Assembly: GCF_000747075.1 (NCBI RefSeq)
Contig: NZ_AVCH01000149.1
Location: 1-32,753 of the forward strand
Direction of reading: 5' to 3'
DNA from: Arenimonas malthae CC-JY-1
GTDB lineage: Bacteria > Pseudomonadota > Gammaproteobacteria > Xanthomonadales > Xanthomonadaceae
DNA length: 32,753 bases
How positions within the stretch are numbered: position 1 is the stretch's first letter; each line of letters begins with the position of its first letter. Position numbers and translations under genes: made by a program. A model generated the notes under the pieces. It was not told the DNA's origin, did not search any database, and worked only from the letters and a program-made list of their open reading frames with translations. Of the stretch, positions 22,731 to 30,552 are shown in pieces.

Positions 22731-22752
22731 GTGCCGGCCGCCGCCGGCTCAG
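22727..22752. terminator. Hairpin spanning both stop codons of convergent genes
   Basis: The stem GCCGGC/GCCGGC (22733-22738 and 22743-22748) is extended by CTGA/TCAG arms (22727-22730 and 22749-22752) with a two-base bulge. It covers the TGA of the amidohydrolase and the TGA of the PLP enzyme. No T-run follows on either strand, so its strength is uncertain. Confidence 0.4.
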
Positions 22753-23933
22753 GCCGCGGCGCTGAGCGCGACGCCGTCGAGGGCCTGGGCCAGGTCGGCC
22801 CACAGGTCTTCGACCTGCTCGATGCCCACCGACAGCCGCAGCATGCCGGGACCGATGCCGCTGGCCAGGCGCGCTTCCGGGTCCACCACGCGGTGGGTCA
22901 GGCCGGCCGGATGCTGGACCAGCGTGTCCACCGAGCCCAGGCTCACCGCCGGCGTCATCAGGCGCACCTTCGCCATCACCGCCGCCGCCGCGGCGTAGCC
23001 GCCGCGCAGTTCCATCGCCATGAGCGAGCCGGGGCCGGCCATCTGCGCGCCCACCAGGTGCGCGTTGCGCACCGTGCCCAGCCCCGGGAAGTGCACGCGC
23101 GCCACGGCGGCGTGCTCCGACAGGCGGTTCGCCAGCACGATGGCATTGGCCTGGACGCGCTCCACGCGCAGCGCCAGCGTGGGCAGGCCGCGGTGCAGCA
23201 GGTAGGCGCCCAGCGGGTGCAGCAGCGCGCCGGTCGCCGCGCGCACGGTGCGCAGCGGGCGTGCGCGTTCTTCGCTGCAGCACACCACGCCGGCGATCAC
23301 GTCGCCGTGGCCGCCGAGGAACTTGGTGGCGCTGTGCAGCACGTAGCTGGCGCCCAGGCGCGCGGGCTGCTGCAGCACGGGCGTGGCGAAGGTGGAATCC
23401 ACCAGCACCGGCACGTCGCCCGCGGCCGCGACCACGGCGCGGATGTCCACCAGGTCGAGCGTGGGGTTGGCCGGGGTTTCGATGATCACCAGCGCGGTGT
23501 CGGCGCGGCGGCGCGCGGCGATCTCGCCGGCGTCGACGAATTCGGCCTCCAGCCCGCACAGGCCCGAGGCCAGCAGGTGGTCGGAGGTGCCGTACAGCGG
23601 GCGCACCACCAGCACGTGGCCGCCGCGGCTGCGCGCATCCATCAGCACGGCGGTGAGCGCGGCCATGCCCGAGCCGTAGGCCACGCAGGCCTCGGTGCCT
23701 TCCAGCGCGGCCAGGGCCTGTTCCACCCGGCCGACGGTGGGGTTGTGCAGGCGCGCGTAGATCGGGTTGCGGGCGCTGGCGGCGCCGCCCACCAGGGCGT
23801 CGAAGCTTTCGGTGCCCACGTCCAGGTCCGACACCGGGTAGGTGGTGGAGAGGTCGATCGGCGGCGCGTGCACGCCCAGTTCGGCGAAGTCGTCGCGGCC
23901 GGCGTGCACGGCCAGGGTTTCGATGCGGGGCAT
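22749..23933 (-). CDS. Cys/Met-metabolism PLP-dependent enzyme (cystathionine gamma-synthase / gamma-lyase family)
   Basis: The 394-residue protein is a fold-type I PLP enzyme of the Cys/Met metabolism family, acting in transsulfuration or degradation of sulfur amino acids. The PLP lysine is Lys204 (HSATKFLGGHGD). Tyr59 and Arg61 (NPIYARLHNPT), Tyr114 and Asp179 (VLVDSTFATP) contact the cofactor. The divergent Lrp-type regulator recalls the mdeR-mdeA pair of Pseudomonas putida, where MdeA is methionine gamma-lyase. However, the residue matching its Cys116 is Thr116 here (PLYGTSDHL), and the family glycine of YGGT enzymes is also replaced. The substrate therefore cannot be read from sequence. 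The ATG at 23933 has AGGAG ten bases upstream. Confidence 0.88.
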   Translation of the reverse strand: MPRIETLAVHAGRDDFAELGVHAPPIDLSTTYPVSDLDVGTESFDALVGGAASARNPIYARLHNPTVGRVEQALAALEGTEACVAYGSGMAALTAVLMDARSRGGHVLVVRPLYGTSDHLLASGLCGLEAEFVDAGEIAARRRADTALVIIETPANPTLDLVDIRAVVAAAGDVPVLVDSTFATPVLQQPARLGASYVLHSATKFLGGHGDVIAGVVCCSEERARPLRTVRAATGALLHPLGAYLLHRGLPTLALRVERVQANAIVLANRLSEHAAVARVHFPGLGTVRNAHLVGAQMAGPGSLMAMELRGGYAAAAAVMAKVRLMTPAVSLGSVDTLVQHPAGLTHRVVDPEARLASGIGPGMLRLSVGIEQVEDLWADLAQALDGVALSAAA

Positions 23934-23985
23934 GGCGGCAGGCTCCTGGGCAGGTCGCCGGCACTATGGCTTAGACTCCGGCCTA

Positions 23986-24002
23986 GTTCGGCCAGGCCGA
24001 AC
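23986..24002. promoter_or_regulatory. 17-bp perfect palindrome between the PLP enzyme and Lrp genes
   Basis: GTTCGGCCAGGCCGAAC has perfect eight-base arms around a central A. It lies in the 94-base divergent gap, about 26 bases before the Lrp start. On the other strand it sits at the expected -35 position relative to a CATAGT -10-like box (23968-23963). It is the best candidate operator for the Lrp-type protein. Confidence 0.65.
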
Positions 24003-24027
24003 AGTATTTCTTGAACAGGGGCCATGC

Positions 24028-24504
24028 ATGCATCTTGACCGAACGGACTTCGCCATCCTGCGCCTTCTGCGGAAGAATGCGCGGATCCCCAACAAGGACC
24101 TGGCCGAGCGCGTGGGGGTGGCGCCCTCGACGGCGCTCGAGCGGGTGCGGCGCCTGCGCGAGGCCGGGGTGCTGCTGGGTTACCACGCCGAGATCGCCCC
24201 CGCCGCCGTCGGCATCGGCCTGCAGGCCATGGTGGCCGTGCGGCTGGCGCGGCATTCGCGGCCGCAGGTGGAGGCCATCCACGCGCACCTGATGGCGCTG
24301 CCGGAAGTGCTGTGCCTCTACCACGTGGCCGGCGCCGACGATTTCCTGGTGCACGTGGGCGTGCGCGACAGCGACCACCTGCGCGATTTCGCGATGTCGG
24401 CGCTGACCAGCCGCGAGGAAGTGGCGCACATCGAAACCCACCTGATCTTCGCCTTCCAGCGCGCGCCGGACCTGCCGGTTTACGCGGCGGCCGACGAAGG
24501 CTGA
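24028..24504 (+). CDS. Lrp/AsnC-family transcriptional regulator
   Basis: Lrp-family proteins sense amino acids and switch catabolic or transport genes. The 158-residue protein has the N-terminal helix-turn-helix (LDRTDFAILRLLRKNARIPNKDLAERVGVAPSTALERVRRLREAG) and the C-terminal RAM ligand-binding domain (VRLARHSRPQVEAI ... EVLCLYHVAGADDFLVHVGVRD ... VAHIETHLIF). The ATG at 24028 is in frame; the ATG four bases earlier leads to an immediate stop. It is divergent from the PLP enzyme gene, so it probably regulates that enzyme in response to a sulfur or related amino acid. Its stop lies one base from the convergent hslR stop. Confidence 0.93.
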   Translation: MHLDRTDFAILRLLRKNARIPNKDLAERVGVAPSTALERVRRLREAGVLLGYHAEIAPAAVGIGLQAMVAVRLARHSRPQVEAIHAHLMALPEVLCLYHVAGADDFLVHVGVRDSDHLRDFAMSALTSREEVAHIETHLIFAFQRAPDLPVYAAADEG

Positions 24505-24505
24505 G

Positions 24506-24925
24506 TCAGAGCGCGTCGAGGTCGCCCAGGGCCTGGATCAGGCGGCGGGCACGCTTGTCGGGCTTGGTCAGCGGCGGGCGGTAGCCGGTGGCGGCGGCGC
24601 GGCGCTCGGCGGCGGCTTTCAGGCGCGCTTCGCGCGAGGCTTCGGTTTCCGAGTAGAGCGCCTGGGCCACCGACGCCGAACCGCGGCGGTCGCTGGTGCC
24701 CAGCACCTGCACTTCGAACACGTCGTCGCCGCGGCGCACCACCAGGGATTCACCGGCCCGCACCGCGCGCGAGGGCTTGGCGCCCTGCCCGGCCACCTGC
24801 ACCTTGCCGCCCTCGATGGCCTGCTTGGCCAGGGCGCGGGTCTTGAAGAAACGGGCCGCCCAGAGCCAGACGTCGAGGCGGACGGTGTCGGCCGCGGCGG
24901 CGGCCTGGGGGGTAACGTGGACCAT
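24506..24925 (-). CDS. hslR: Ribosome-associated heat-shock protein Hsp15 (S4 domain)
   Basis: Hsp15 binds free 50S subunits that still carry a nascent chain and helps rescue stalled translation. The 139-residue protein has the S4 RNA-binding motif VRLDVWLWAARFFKTRALAKQAIEGGKVQVAGQGAKPSRAV, followed by the basic C-terminal region ending GYRPPLTKPDKRARRLIQAL, matching E. coli Hsp15 (133 residues) throughout. The start has no strong ribosome-binding site but GGTAAC lies upstream. It begins 30 bases after the secreted hydrolase gene on the same strand, so the two may share a transcript. No sigma32-like promoter is obvious. Confidence 0.93.
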   Translation of the reverse strand: MVHVTPQAAAAADTVRLDVWLWAARFFKTRALAKQAIEGGKVQVAGQGAKPSRAVRAGESLVVRRGDDVFEVQVLGTSDRRGSASVAQALYSETEASREARLKAAAERRAAATGYRPPLTKPDKRARRLIQALGDLDAL

Positions 24926-24955
24926 GCGCCATGCTACGACCGGGCCGGCCGCGCC

Positions 24956-25987
24956 TCAATCGGCCTTTTCCGGCAGCGCCGCCATGATTCGCCGCGCGAG
25001 TTCGAGCGAACGCGGCGCGGCGAGGCCGCCGAAGCGATCGTCGAGTTGGGTCAGCGCATTCCGGGCGCCGGCCGCGTCGCCGCGCGCGAGTTGGCCTTCC
25101 ACGGCGTCGAGCGCCTGCGCGACTTCGGCGTCGAGCATGCCGGCGCAGGCGTCGTGCCCTTCGGCCGGCACGGGCGCCTCCAGCTGGTCCAGGGCCTTGG
25201 CGAAGGCGCGGCCGTCCGGCACCCAGTGGTCCAGCCGCGGCGGCCCGAAGCCGCGCACGCCGGCGAAACAGAGCGATTCCAACCTCGCGCGCGCCTCCGC
25301 GTCGTTGCGGCGGTTCGGCAGGTCCAGGCTGCCGCTCACCAGCACGAAGCGGCTGCGCTGGCGGGCCAGGTCGAGCAGGTCGCGCGGCGGCGGGGGCAGC
25401 AGGTTTTCGCCCACCACCACGCTGCCGGCGAACTGCAGGCTGCCGCGGAACACGTCCGGCCAGGCGATGGCGATGCGCTGCGCCAGCCGCGCGCCGCCGG
25501 AAAAACCGCCGACGTAGACGCGCTCGGGATCGATGGCCAGGTTCGCACTGGCATGGTGGTGCGCGTGCAGCGCCAGCGGGATGCGGCGGCCGATGACGTC
25601 GGCGTCGTTGCCGGCCTTCCTGGGCATGGCGACGACGAGGCCGCGTTTTTCCAGCGCCGCGTGCCAGTCGCGCGGCAGCGGGAAGTCGTCGGCGGGCGGG
25701 ATGAAGACCAGCAGGCCGTAGCCGCCGGGCGGCGCTTTCGCGGGCACGTACAGGTCCACGGCATCGACGCCGGGGACGAAGTCCTCGGGCGCCAGCCGGC
25801 GGCCGGACGCCTGCAGGAAACGATGGATGTCCGCGGCCGACAGCGGGCTGAGCAGGCGCCGCGAGAATTCCTCGCCGCGCACCAGCGGCGAGGGCTCGCG
25901 CAGCACCTGCGGTGCCACCGGCGACGAGGCGGCGGCGGGAGCCGCCAGCGTGGCCGAAATGACGAGCAGGGCGAGCCAGGGATGCAT
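24956..25987 (-). CDS. Secreted alpha/beta hydrolase of unknown substrate
   Basis: The 343-residue protein starts with a signal peptide (MHPWLALLVISATLAAPAAA), so it is exported. The alpha/beta-hydrolase core is visible: GGYGLLVFIPPADDFPLP as an early strand and oxyanion region, the nucleophile elbow VYVGGFSGGARLAQ with Ser163, a possible acid Asp222 in LVSGSLDLPN and a possible base His254 in LDHWVPDG. This resembles PHB-depolymerase/feruloyl-esterase-like proteins, but I do not recognise a defined family. The C-terminal 80 residues are a helical, alanine-rich tail (VAQALDAVEGQLARGDAAGARNALTQLD) that looks repeat-like. The start at 25987 is chosen because it begins the signal peptide; a TTG at 26044 adds 19 non-secretory residues. 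Confidence 0.75.
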   Translation of the reverse strand: MHPWLALLVISATLAAPAAASSPVAPQVLREPSPLVRGEEFSRRLLSPLSAADIHRFLQASGRRLAPEDFVPGVDAVDLYVPAKAPPGGYGLLVFIPPADDFPLPRDWHAALEKRGLVVAMPRKAGNDADVIGRRIPLALHAHHHASANLAIDPERVYVGGFSGGARLAQRIAIAWPDVFRGSLQFAGSVVVGENLLPPPPRDLLDLARQRSRFVLVSGSLDLPNRRNDAEARARLESLCFAGVRGFGPPRLDHWVPDGRAFAKALDQLEAPVPAEGHDACAGMLDAEVAQALDAVEGQLARGDAAGARNALTQLDDRFGGLAAPRSLELARRIMAALPEKAD

Positions 25988-26049
25988 CGCCCCAGCCTGC
26001 GGTCGCCCTGCCCCGGACCGCAAGCGACGTTGGTCATGCCCCAACGCAA

Positions 26050-26071
26050 ACGGCCGCCCGGAGGCGGCCGT
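26050..26071 (-). terminator. Terminator of the rpsP-rimM-trmD-rplS operon
   Basis: The nine-pair stem ACGGCCGCC/GGCGGCCGT (26050-26058 and 26063-26071) lies 24 bases after the rplS stop. The minus-strand tail TTTGCGTTGGGG has a short T-run. Confidence 0.7.
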
Positions 26072-26094
26072 CTGGCGATGCTTGGCAGCGCGGA

Positions 26095-26463
26095 TTACTC
26101 GGCCGAACGGGCGGCCAGGTCTTCCTTGATGCGCGCCTTCTTGCCTTCCAGGCCACGCAGGTAATACAGCTTGCCCTGGCGGACCTTGCCGCGGCGCTTC
26201 ACGGTGACCGAGTCGATGATGGCGCTGTGGGTCTGGAACACGCGCTCGACGCCGAAGCCGTGCGAGATCTTGCGCACGGTGAAGGCCGAGTTCAGGCCGG
26301 CGTTCTTGATCGCGATGACCACGCCTTCGTAGGCCTGCACGCGCTCGCGGTTGCCTTCCTTGACCTTGACGTTGACGACGACGGTGTCGCCCTGCGAGAA
26401 CTTCGGCAGCTCGCGCTTGATCTGCTCGGCCTCGAACTGCTGCAGCAGCTTGTTGATGCTCAT
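26095..26463 (-). CDS. rplS: 50S ribosomal protein L19
   Basis: L19 lies at the 30S-50S interface. The 122-residue protein contains the family pattern [55 protein letters not shown] and [25 protein letters not shown]. coli L19 is 115 residues. It is the last gene of the rpsP operon but is separated from trmD by 113 bases. That gap has a TATACT -10-like box (26547-26542) and a hairpin overlapping the ribosome-binding site. The ATG at 26463 is preceded by AGAGG. Confidence 0.98.
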   Translation of the reverse strand: MSINKLLQQFEAEQIKRELPKFSQGDTVVVNVKVKEGNRERVQAYEGVVIAIKNAGLNSAFTVRKISHGFGVERVFQTHSAIIDSVTVKRRGKVRQGKLYYLRGLEGKKARIKEDLAARSAE

Positions 26464-26472
26464 GATGCTTAC

Positions 26473-26506
26473 GCCTCTGATGGTTGTTTTAGTGCGTGCC
26501 AGAGGC
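26473..26506 (-). promoter_or_regulatory. Hairpin covering the rplS ribosome-binding site
   Basis: On the minus strand GCCTCTG (26506-26500) pairs perfectly with CAGAGGC (26479-26473) across a 20-base loop. The AGAGG ribosome-binding site of rplS is inside the second arm, so the folded leader would hide it. Confidence 0.5.
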
Positions 26507-26576
26507 CCGGGAACCGTGCTTGGCTGATCGTGGAGCCGCGCAGTATAGCCGCGCAAGCCCTTGAAAGGGAAGCGGT

Positions 26577-27335
26577 TCAGGCCACCGGTGGGTGCGCCGC
26601 CCGCCACTGGGCGATGAACTCGGCCAGCAGGGCCCGGTCGGCCTTGCCCAGGCTGGCCCGGGCCAGCAGGTCGGGCCGGCGCAGCCAGGTGCGGCCCAGG
26701 GACTGCTGCCGGCGCCAGCGGGCGATGGCGGCGTGGTCGCCCGACAGCAGCACCGGGGGCACCCCTTCCGTGCCGGCGGCCTCGGAACGGGTGTAGTGCG
26801 GGCAATCGAGCAGGCCGTCCTCGAAGCTGTCCTGGGCGGCGGAATCGGCGTGGTTGAGCGCACCCTCCTGCAGCCGCCCCACCGCGTCCACCAGCACGGC
26901 CGCGGCCAGCTCACCACCCGAGAGCACGTAGTCGCCGATGGAAAGTTCCTCGTCCACCTCGCGCTCGATGAAGCGCTCGTCCAGGCCCTCGTAGCGGCCG
27001 CACAGCAGCACCAGGCGAGGCAGCGCGGCCAGTTCGCGCACCTTGGCCTGGGTCAGGCGCGGGCCCTGCGGGCTGAGGTAGATGACGCGGGCCGGGGCCG
27101 GGTCGGCGGCCTTCGCCGCAGCCAGGCAGGCCCCCAGGGGTTCGGCCAGCATCAGCATGCCGGGGCCGCCGCCGAAGGGGCGCTGGTCCACCCGGCGGTA
27201 GTTGTCGGTGGCGTAGTCGCGCGGGTTCCAGCCGTGCACGGCCAGCAGCCCGCGTTCCTGCGCGCGGCCGACCACGCCCAGCGCGGCGCTGTCGCGGATG
27301 AAGTCGGGGAACAGGGTGACGACGTCGATGCGCAT
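26577..27335 (-). CDS. trmD: tRNA (guanine-N1-)-methyltransferase TrmD
   Basis: TrmD methylates G37 next to the anticodon, preventing frameshifts. The 252-residue protein starts [12 protein letters not shown] and contains the SAM-binding trefoil-knot segments [26 protein letters not shown] and [14 protein letters not shown], then the C-terminal tRNA-binding part [27 protein letters not shown]. coli TrmD is 255 residues. It starts 17 bases after the rimM stop, within the conserved rpsP-rimM-trmD-rplS operon. Confidence 0.98.
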   Translation of the reverse strand: MRIDVVTLFPDFIRDSAALGVVGRAQERGLLAVHGWNPRDYATDNYRRVDQRPFGGGPGMLMLAEPLGACLAAAKAADPAPARVIYLSPQGPRLTQAKVRELAALPRLVLLCGRYEGLDERFIEREVDEELSIGDYVLSGGELAAAVLVDAVGRLQEGALNHADSAAQDSFEDGLLDCPHYTRSEAAGTEGVPPVLLSGDHAAIARWRRQQSLGRTWLRRPDLLARASLGKADRALLAEFIAQWRAAHPPVA

Positions 27336-27352
27336 GGCGGCGCGGACCAGGC

Positions 27353-27859
27353 TCAGAAATCCGGGTCCCAGTCGACCACGACCTTGCCGGCGTCGAAATC
27401 GACCGAGGTGATGTACTGGCCCACGATGAAGGGAACCAGCCGCTCGCGCTCGCCGGAAACGACCATGACGTCGTTGGCGCCGGTTTCGAACAGGTGCGAC
27501 ACGGTGCCCAAGGCGACGCCCTCGGTCGTTTCCACCTTCAGGCCTTCCAGGTCCACCCAGTAGTACTCGCCCGGCGCCGGGGGCGGCAGGCGGTCGCGCG
27601 GCACCCAGATCTCGGTGCCGTTCATGGCTTCGGCCAGTTCACGGGTGTCGACGCCTGGGAAGGTGGCGATGACCGCCTTGCCGGTGTCGCGACCACGCAC
27701 GCCCGTGACCTCGCGCTCGGCGTCGCCGGAGCGGAGGATCCAGGGTTGGTAGCGGAACAGGGCGTCGCGGGGCTCGGTCCAGGAAAGGAGCTTGAGCTCG
27801 CCCCGGACGCCGAAGGCGCCGGCGACCCTGCCCAGCAGGATGCGGCGCCCGGTATTCAT
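27353..27859 (-). CDS. rimM: 16S rRNA processing protein RimM
   Basis: RimM assists maturation of the 30S head near protein S19. The 168-residue protein has the N-terminal RimM domain ([24 protein letters not shown]) and the PRC-barrel domain ([38 protein letters not shown] ... [28 protein letters not shown]). It lies 34 bases after rpsP. Confidence 0.97.
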   Translation of the reverse strand: MNTGRRILLGRVAGAFGVRGELKLLSWTEPRDALFRYQPWILRSGDAEREVTGVRGRDTGKAVIATFPGVDTRELAEAMNGTEIWVPRDRLPPPAPGEYYWVDLEGLKVETTEGVALGTVSHLFETGANDVMVVSGERERLVPFIVGQYITSVDFDAGKVVVDWDPDF

Positions 27860-27893
27860 GCCAGCTGGCCTCGCGCGGGGCGAGGCCGGGACC

Positions 27894-28148
27894 TCAGGCC
27901 GCGGCCTTGGCCGAGACTTCCTTCACCAGCGCGCTGACCTTCTCGGTCAGCTGGGCGCCGTGGGAAACCCAGTGCTTGACGCGCTCGGTGTCGAGCTCGA
28001 CGCGCTTTTCGTTGCCCTGGGCAACCGGGTTGTAATAACCCACGCGCTCGATGGAACGGCCGTCGCGCTTGTTGCGCTGGTCGGTCACGACGATGTGGTA
28101 GAAGGGGCGCTTCTTGGCGCCGCCGCGGGTCAGACGGATCTTGACCAT
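27894..28148 (-). CDS. rpsP: 30S ribosomal protein S16
   Basis: S16 is an early-binding assembly protein of the small subunit. The 84-residue protein has the signature [31 protein letters not shown] and [10 protein letters not shown]. coli S16 is 82 residues. It is the first gene of the rpsP-rimM-trmD-rplS operon. A candidate -10 box TAGAAT lies at 28217-28212 on the minus strand, about 65 bases upstream of the ATG, with a weak -35 region. Confidence 0.98.
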   Translation of the reverse strand: MVKIRLTRGGAKKRPFYHIVVTDQRNKRDGRSIERVGYYNPVAQGNEKRVELDTERVKHWVSHGAQLTEKVSALVKEVSAKAAA

Positions 28149-28211
28149 GTCGGTTTGCTCTGCAGTTCTTGGACGGTGATCCGGACAGCAAAGCCGGCCG
28201 GGGAATCGCGA

Positions 28212-28217
28212 ATTCTA
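28212..28217 (-). promoter_or_regulatory. Candidate -10 box of the rpsP operon promoter
   Basis: TAGAAT on the minus strand differs from TATAAT at one base and stands out in GC-rich surroundings between ffh and rpsP. The -35 match (TTTCCT, 17-base spacer) is poor. Confidence 0.4.
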
Positions 28218-28275
28218 ACCCTTTGTCGCCCCGAAGGAAACCCCGGCGCGACCCGGGCCGGCCCCGGGCCCGGCC

Positions 28276-29649
28276 TCAGCGGCCCGGGAAGCGGCCGGGG
28301 AAACCGCCGCCCATCATGCCCTTCATGCCCCGCAGCAGGCCCTTCATGCCGCCCTGGGACAGCTTGGACATCATCTTTTCCATCTGCTGGTACTGCTTGA
28401 GCACCTTGTTCACGTCGGCCGGGGTGGTGCCCGAGCCGCGGGCCACGCGGGCCCGGCGCGAGCCGTTCAGGAGGCCCGGGTTGCGGCGCTCCTTCTTCGT
28501 CATGGAGTTGATGATGGCCACCATGCGCGGCACTTCCTTGCCGGTGACCTGGTTCTTCACGTGCTCGGGCACCTGGCCCATGCCCGGCAGCTTGTCCATG
28601 AGGCCGTGCAGGCCGCCCATGTTCTGCATCTGCTCGAGCTGGTCGCGCATGTCGTTGAGGTCGAACTTCTTGCCCTTGGCGACCTTCTCGGCCAGCTTGG
28701 CGGCCTTGTCCTTGTCCACCTGCTGCTCGACCTGCTCGACCAGGCTGAGCACGTCGCCCATGTCCAGGATGCGGCTGGCGGCGCGTTCGGGGTGGAACAC
28801 GTCCAGGCCGTCGGGCTTTTCGCCCACGCCCACGAACTTGATCGGCTTGCCGGTGATGTAGCGCACGCTCAGCGCGGCGCCGCCGCGGGCGTCGCCGTCG
28901 GTCTTGGTGAGCACCACGCCGGTCAGCGGCAGCGCCTCGGCGAAGGCCTTGGCGGTGTTGGCGGCGTCCTGGCCGGTCATGGCGTCGACCACGAACAGGG
29001 TCTCGACCGGGTTCACGGCGGCGTGCAGGGCCTTGATCTCGGCCATCATCGCGTCGTCGATGGCCAGGCGGCCGGCGGTGTCCACCAGCAGCACGTCCAC
29101 GAAGGACTTGCGGGCGTCGTCGATGGCGGCGCGGACGATGGCCTCGGGCTTCTGGTCGGCGCTGGACGGGAAGAAAAGCACGTCCACCTGCTGGGCCAGC
29201 GTGCGCAGCTGCTCGATCGCGGCCGGGCGGTAGACGTCGGCCGACACCACCATCACCTTCTTCTTTTTCTTTTCCTTCAGGTGCTTGGCGAGCTTGCCCA
29301 CGGTGGTGGTCTTGCCCGCGCCCTGCAGGCCGGCCATCAGGATCACGGCCGGCGCCGGCACGTTGAGGTTGAGCTCGCTGGCGGCCGAGCCCATGACCGC
29401 GGCCATTTCGTCGCGCACCACCTTGATCAGGGCCTGGCCCGGGGTGAGGCTGGTCAGCACTTCCTGGCCGACCGCGCGCGCCTTGATGCGCTCGACCAGG
29501 GCCGAGACCACCGGCAGCGCCACGTCGGCCTCGAGCAGGGCGATGCGCACCTCGCGGGTGGCCTCGCGGATGTTTTCCTCGGTCAGGCGGCCGCGGCCGC
29601 GCAGGCGCTGGAGGGTGCCGGAAAGGCGCTGGGTCAGCGACTCGAACAT
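28276..29649 (-). CDS. ffh: Signal recognition particle protein Ffh
   Basis: Ffh is the SRP54 GTPase that, with 4.5S RNA, targets membrane proteins to the Sec/YidC machinery. The 457-residue protein has the N domain (MFESLTQRLSGTLQRLRGRGRLTEENI), then the G domain with G1 GLQGAGKTTT (107-116), VLLVDTAGRLAID and VVLTKTDGDARGGAALS. The methionine-rich M domain at the C-terminus (LMDKLPGMG ... QYQQMEKMMSKL, GLLRGMKGMMGGG) is present. E. coli Ffh is 453 residues. The ATG at 29649 begins the conserved MFESL. A TATACT-type -10 box occurs at 29685-29680. The gene is divergent from the CcsA-like gene. Confidence 0.98.
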   Translation of the reverse strand: MFESLTQRLSGTLQRLRGRGRLTEENIREATREVRIALLEADVALPVVSALVERIKARAVGQEVLTSLTPGQALIKVVRDEMAAVMGSAASELNLNVPAPAVILMAGLQGAGKTTTVGKLAKHLKEKKKKKVMVVSADVYRPAAIEQLRTLAQQVDVLFFPSSADQKPEAIVRAAIDDARKSFVDVLLVDTAGRLAIDDAMMAEIKALHAAVNPVETLFVVDAMTGQDAANTAKAFAEALPLTGVVLTKTDGDARGGAALSVRYITGKPIKFVGVGEKPDGLDVFHPERAASRILDMGDVLSLVEQVEQQVDKDKAAKLAEKVAKGKKFDLNDMRDQLEQMQNMGGLHGLMDKLPGMGQVPEHVKNQVTGKEVPRMVAIINSMTKKERRNPGLLNGSRRARVARGSGTTPADVNKVLKQYQQMEKMMSKLSQGGMKGLLRGMKGMMGGGFPGRFPGR

Positions 29650-29754
29650 GGGATCGGGGTCTTGCCTGGTGGGTCGCGAAGTATAACGCGGGCGGCCCGG
29701 CCACCTTCGCCGGCGGCGGTTCTCGGCCCCGGGAGGCTGTGCGAAACTGCCCGG

Positions 29755-30552
29755 ATGCCCGCCCTCGTCCTCAGCCTGCTCGCCGTCACCCTGTACGCCC
29801 TCGCCAGCCACCAGCTGGCCGGCCACGCGCAGGGCCCGAACCCGCCGCCGCGCCGCTGGCTGGGCCTGGCGGTACCGGCGCTGCTGATGCATGCCGGCGT
29901 GCACCTGCTGGCCTGGCGCCTGCTCGGCGGCCCGGACCTGCACTTCTTCGCGGCGCTGTCGCTGGTGGGCCTGGGCATGGCCGCGTTGACCACGGCCCTG
30001 GGCCCGGCCCAGCGCATCGAGGCGCTGGGCATCATCGTGTTCCCGCTGGCCTCGCTGGTGCTGCTGGCCTACGCCTTCCTCGGCGGCAGCCCGGCACGCG
30101 AAGGACTTGGCTGGCCGCTGCAGCTGCACGCGCTGCTGGCCCTGCTGGCCTACGCCACGCTGGCGGTGGCCACCCTGCTGGCGCTGATGCTGTGGTTCCA
30201 GGACCGCGCCCTGCGCCAGCGCCACCTCGGCGGCGCGCTGCGCCTGCTGCCGCCGCTGACGCAAATGGAAACGCTGCTGTTCCGCAGCCTGGGCGCCGGC
30301 TTCGTGCTGCTGAGCCTGACCCTGCTGACCGGCGTGCTGTTCGTGGACAACCTGTTCGCCCAAGGGCTGGCGCACAAGACCGTGCTGTCGATCCTGTCCT
30401 GGGTGGTGCTGGCGCTGCTGCTGTTCGGCCGCTGGCGCTGGGGCTGGCGCGGCCCGCGGGCGGCCAAGCTCACCCTGACCGCGATGGCCCTGCTGTTGCT
30501 GGCCTTCTTCGGCAGCAAGTTCGTGTACGAACTGGTGCTGCACCGCGCCTGA
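29755..30552 (+). CDS. CcsA/YpjD-family inner membrane protein (cytochrome c assembly family)
   Basis: The 265-residue protein is almost entirely hydrophobic, with about eight predicted membrane helices, beginning MPALVLSLLAVTLYALASHQL. The segments LQLHALLALLAYATLAVATLLALMLWFQ, LETLLFRSLGAGFVLLSLTLLTG-like region and KTVLSILSWVVLALLLFGR match the cytochrome c assembly (CcsA/CcmC-like) family member YpjD, which is regularly found divergent from ffh in gammaproteobacteria. The tryptophan-rich heme-handling motif of true CcsA and CcmC is not visible, so a role in heme handling or ion efflux is uncertain. Its TGA at 30550-30552 directly abuts the radA stop codon. Confidence 0.85.
   Translation: MPALVLSLLAVTLYALASHQLAGHAQGPNPPPRRWLGLAVPALLMHAGVHLLAWRLLGGPDLHFFAALSLVGLGMAALTTALGPAQRIEALGIIVFPLASLVLLAYAFLGGSPAREGLGWPLQLHALLALLAYATLAVATLLALMLWFQDRALRQRHLGGALRLLPPLTQMETLLFRSLGAGFVLLSLTLLTGVLFVDNLFAQGLAHKTVLSILSWVVLALLLFGRWRWGWRGPRAAKLTLTAMALLLLAFFGSKFVYELVLHRA

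Noticed and set aside
22749-23933. Naming the PLP enzyme methionine gamma-lyase (mdeA) from its Lrp neighbour
   Set aside because: The diagnostic cysteine is threonine, so the substrate is not supported.
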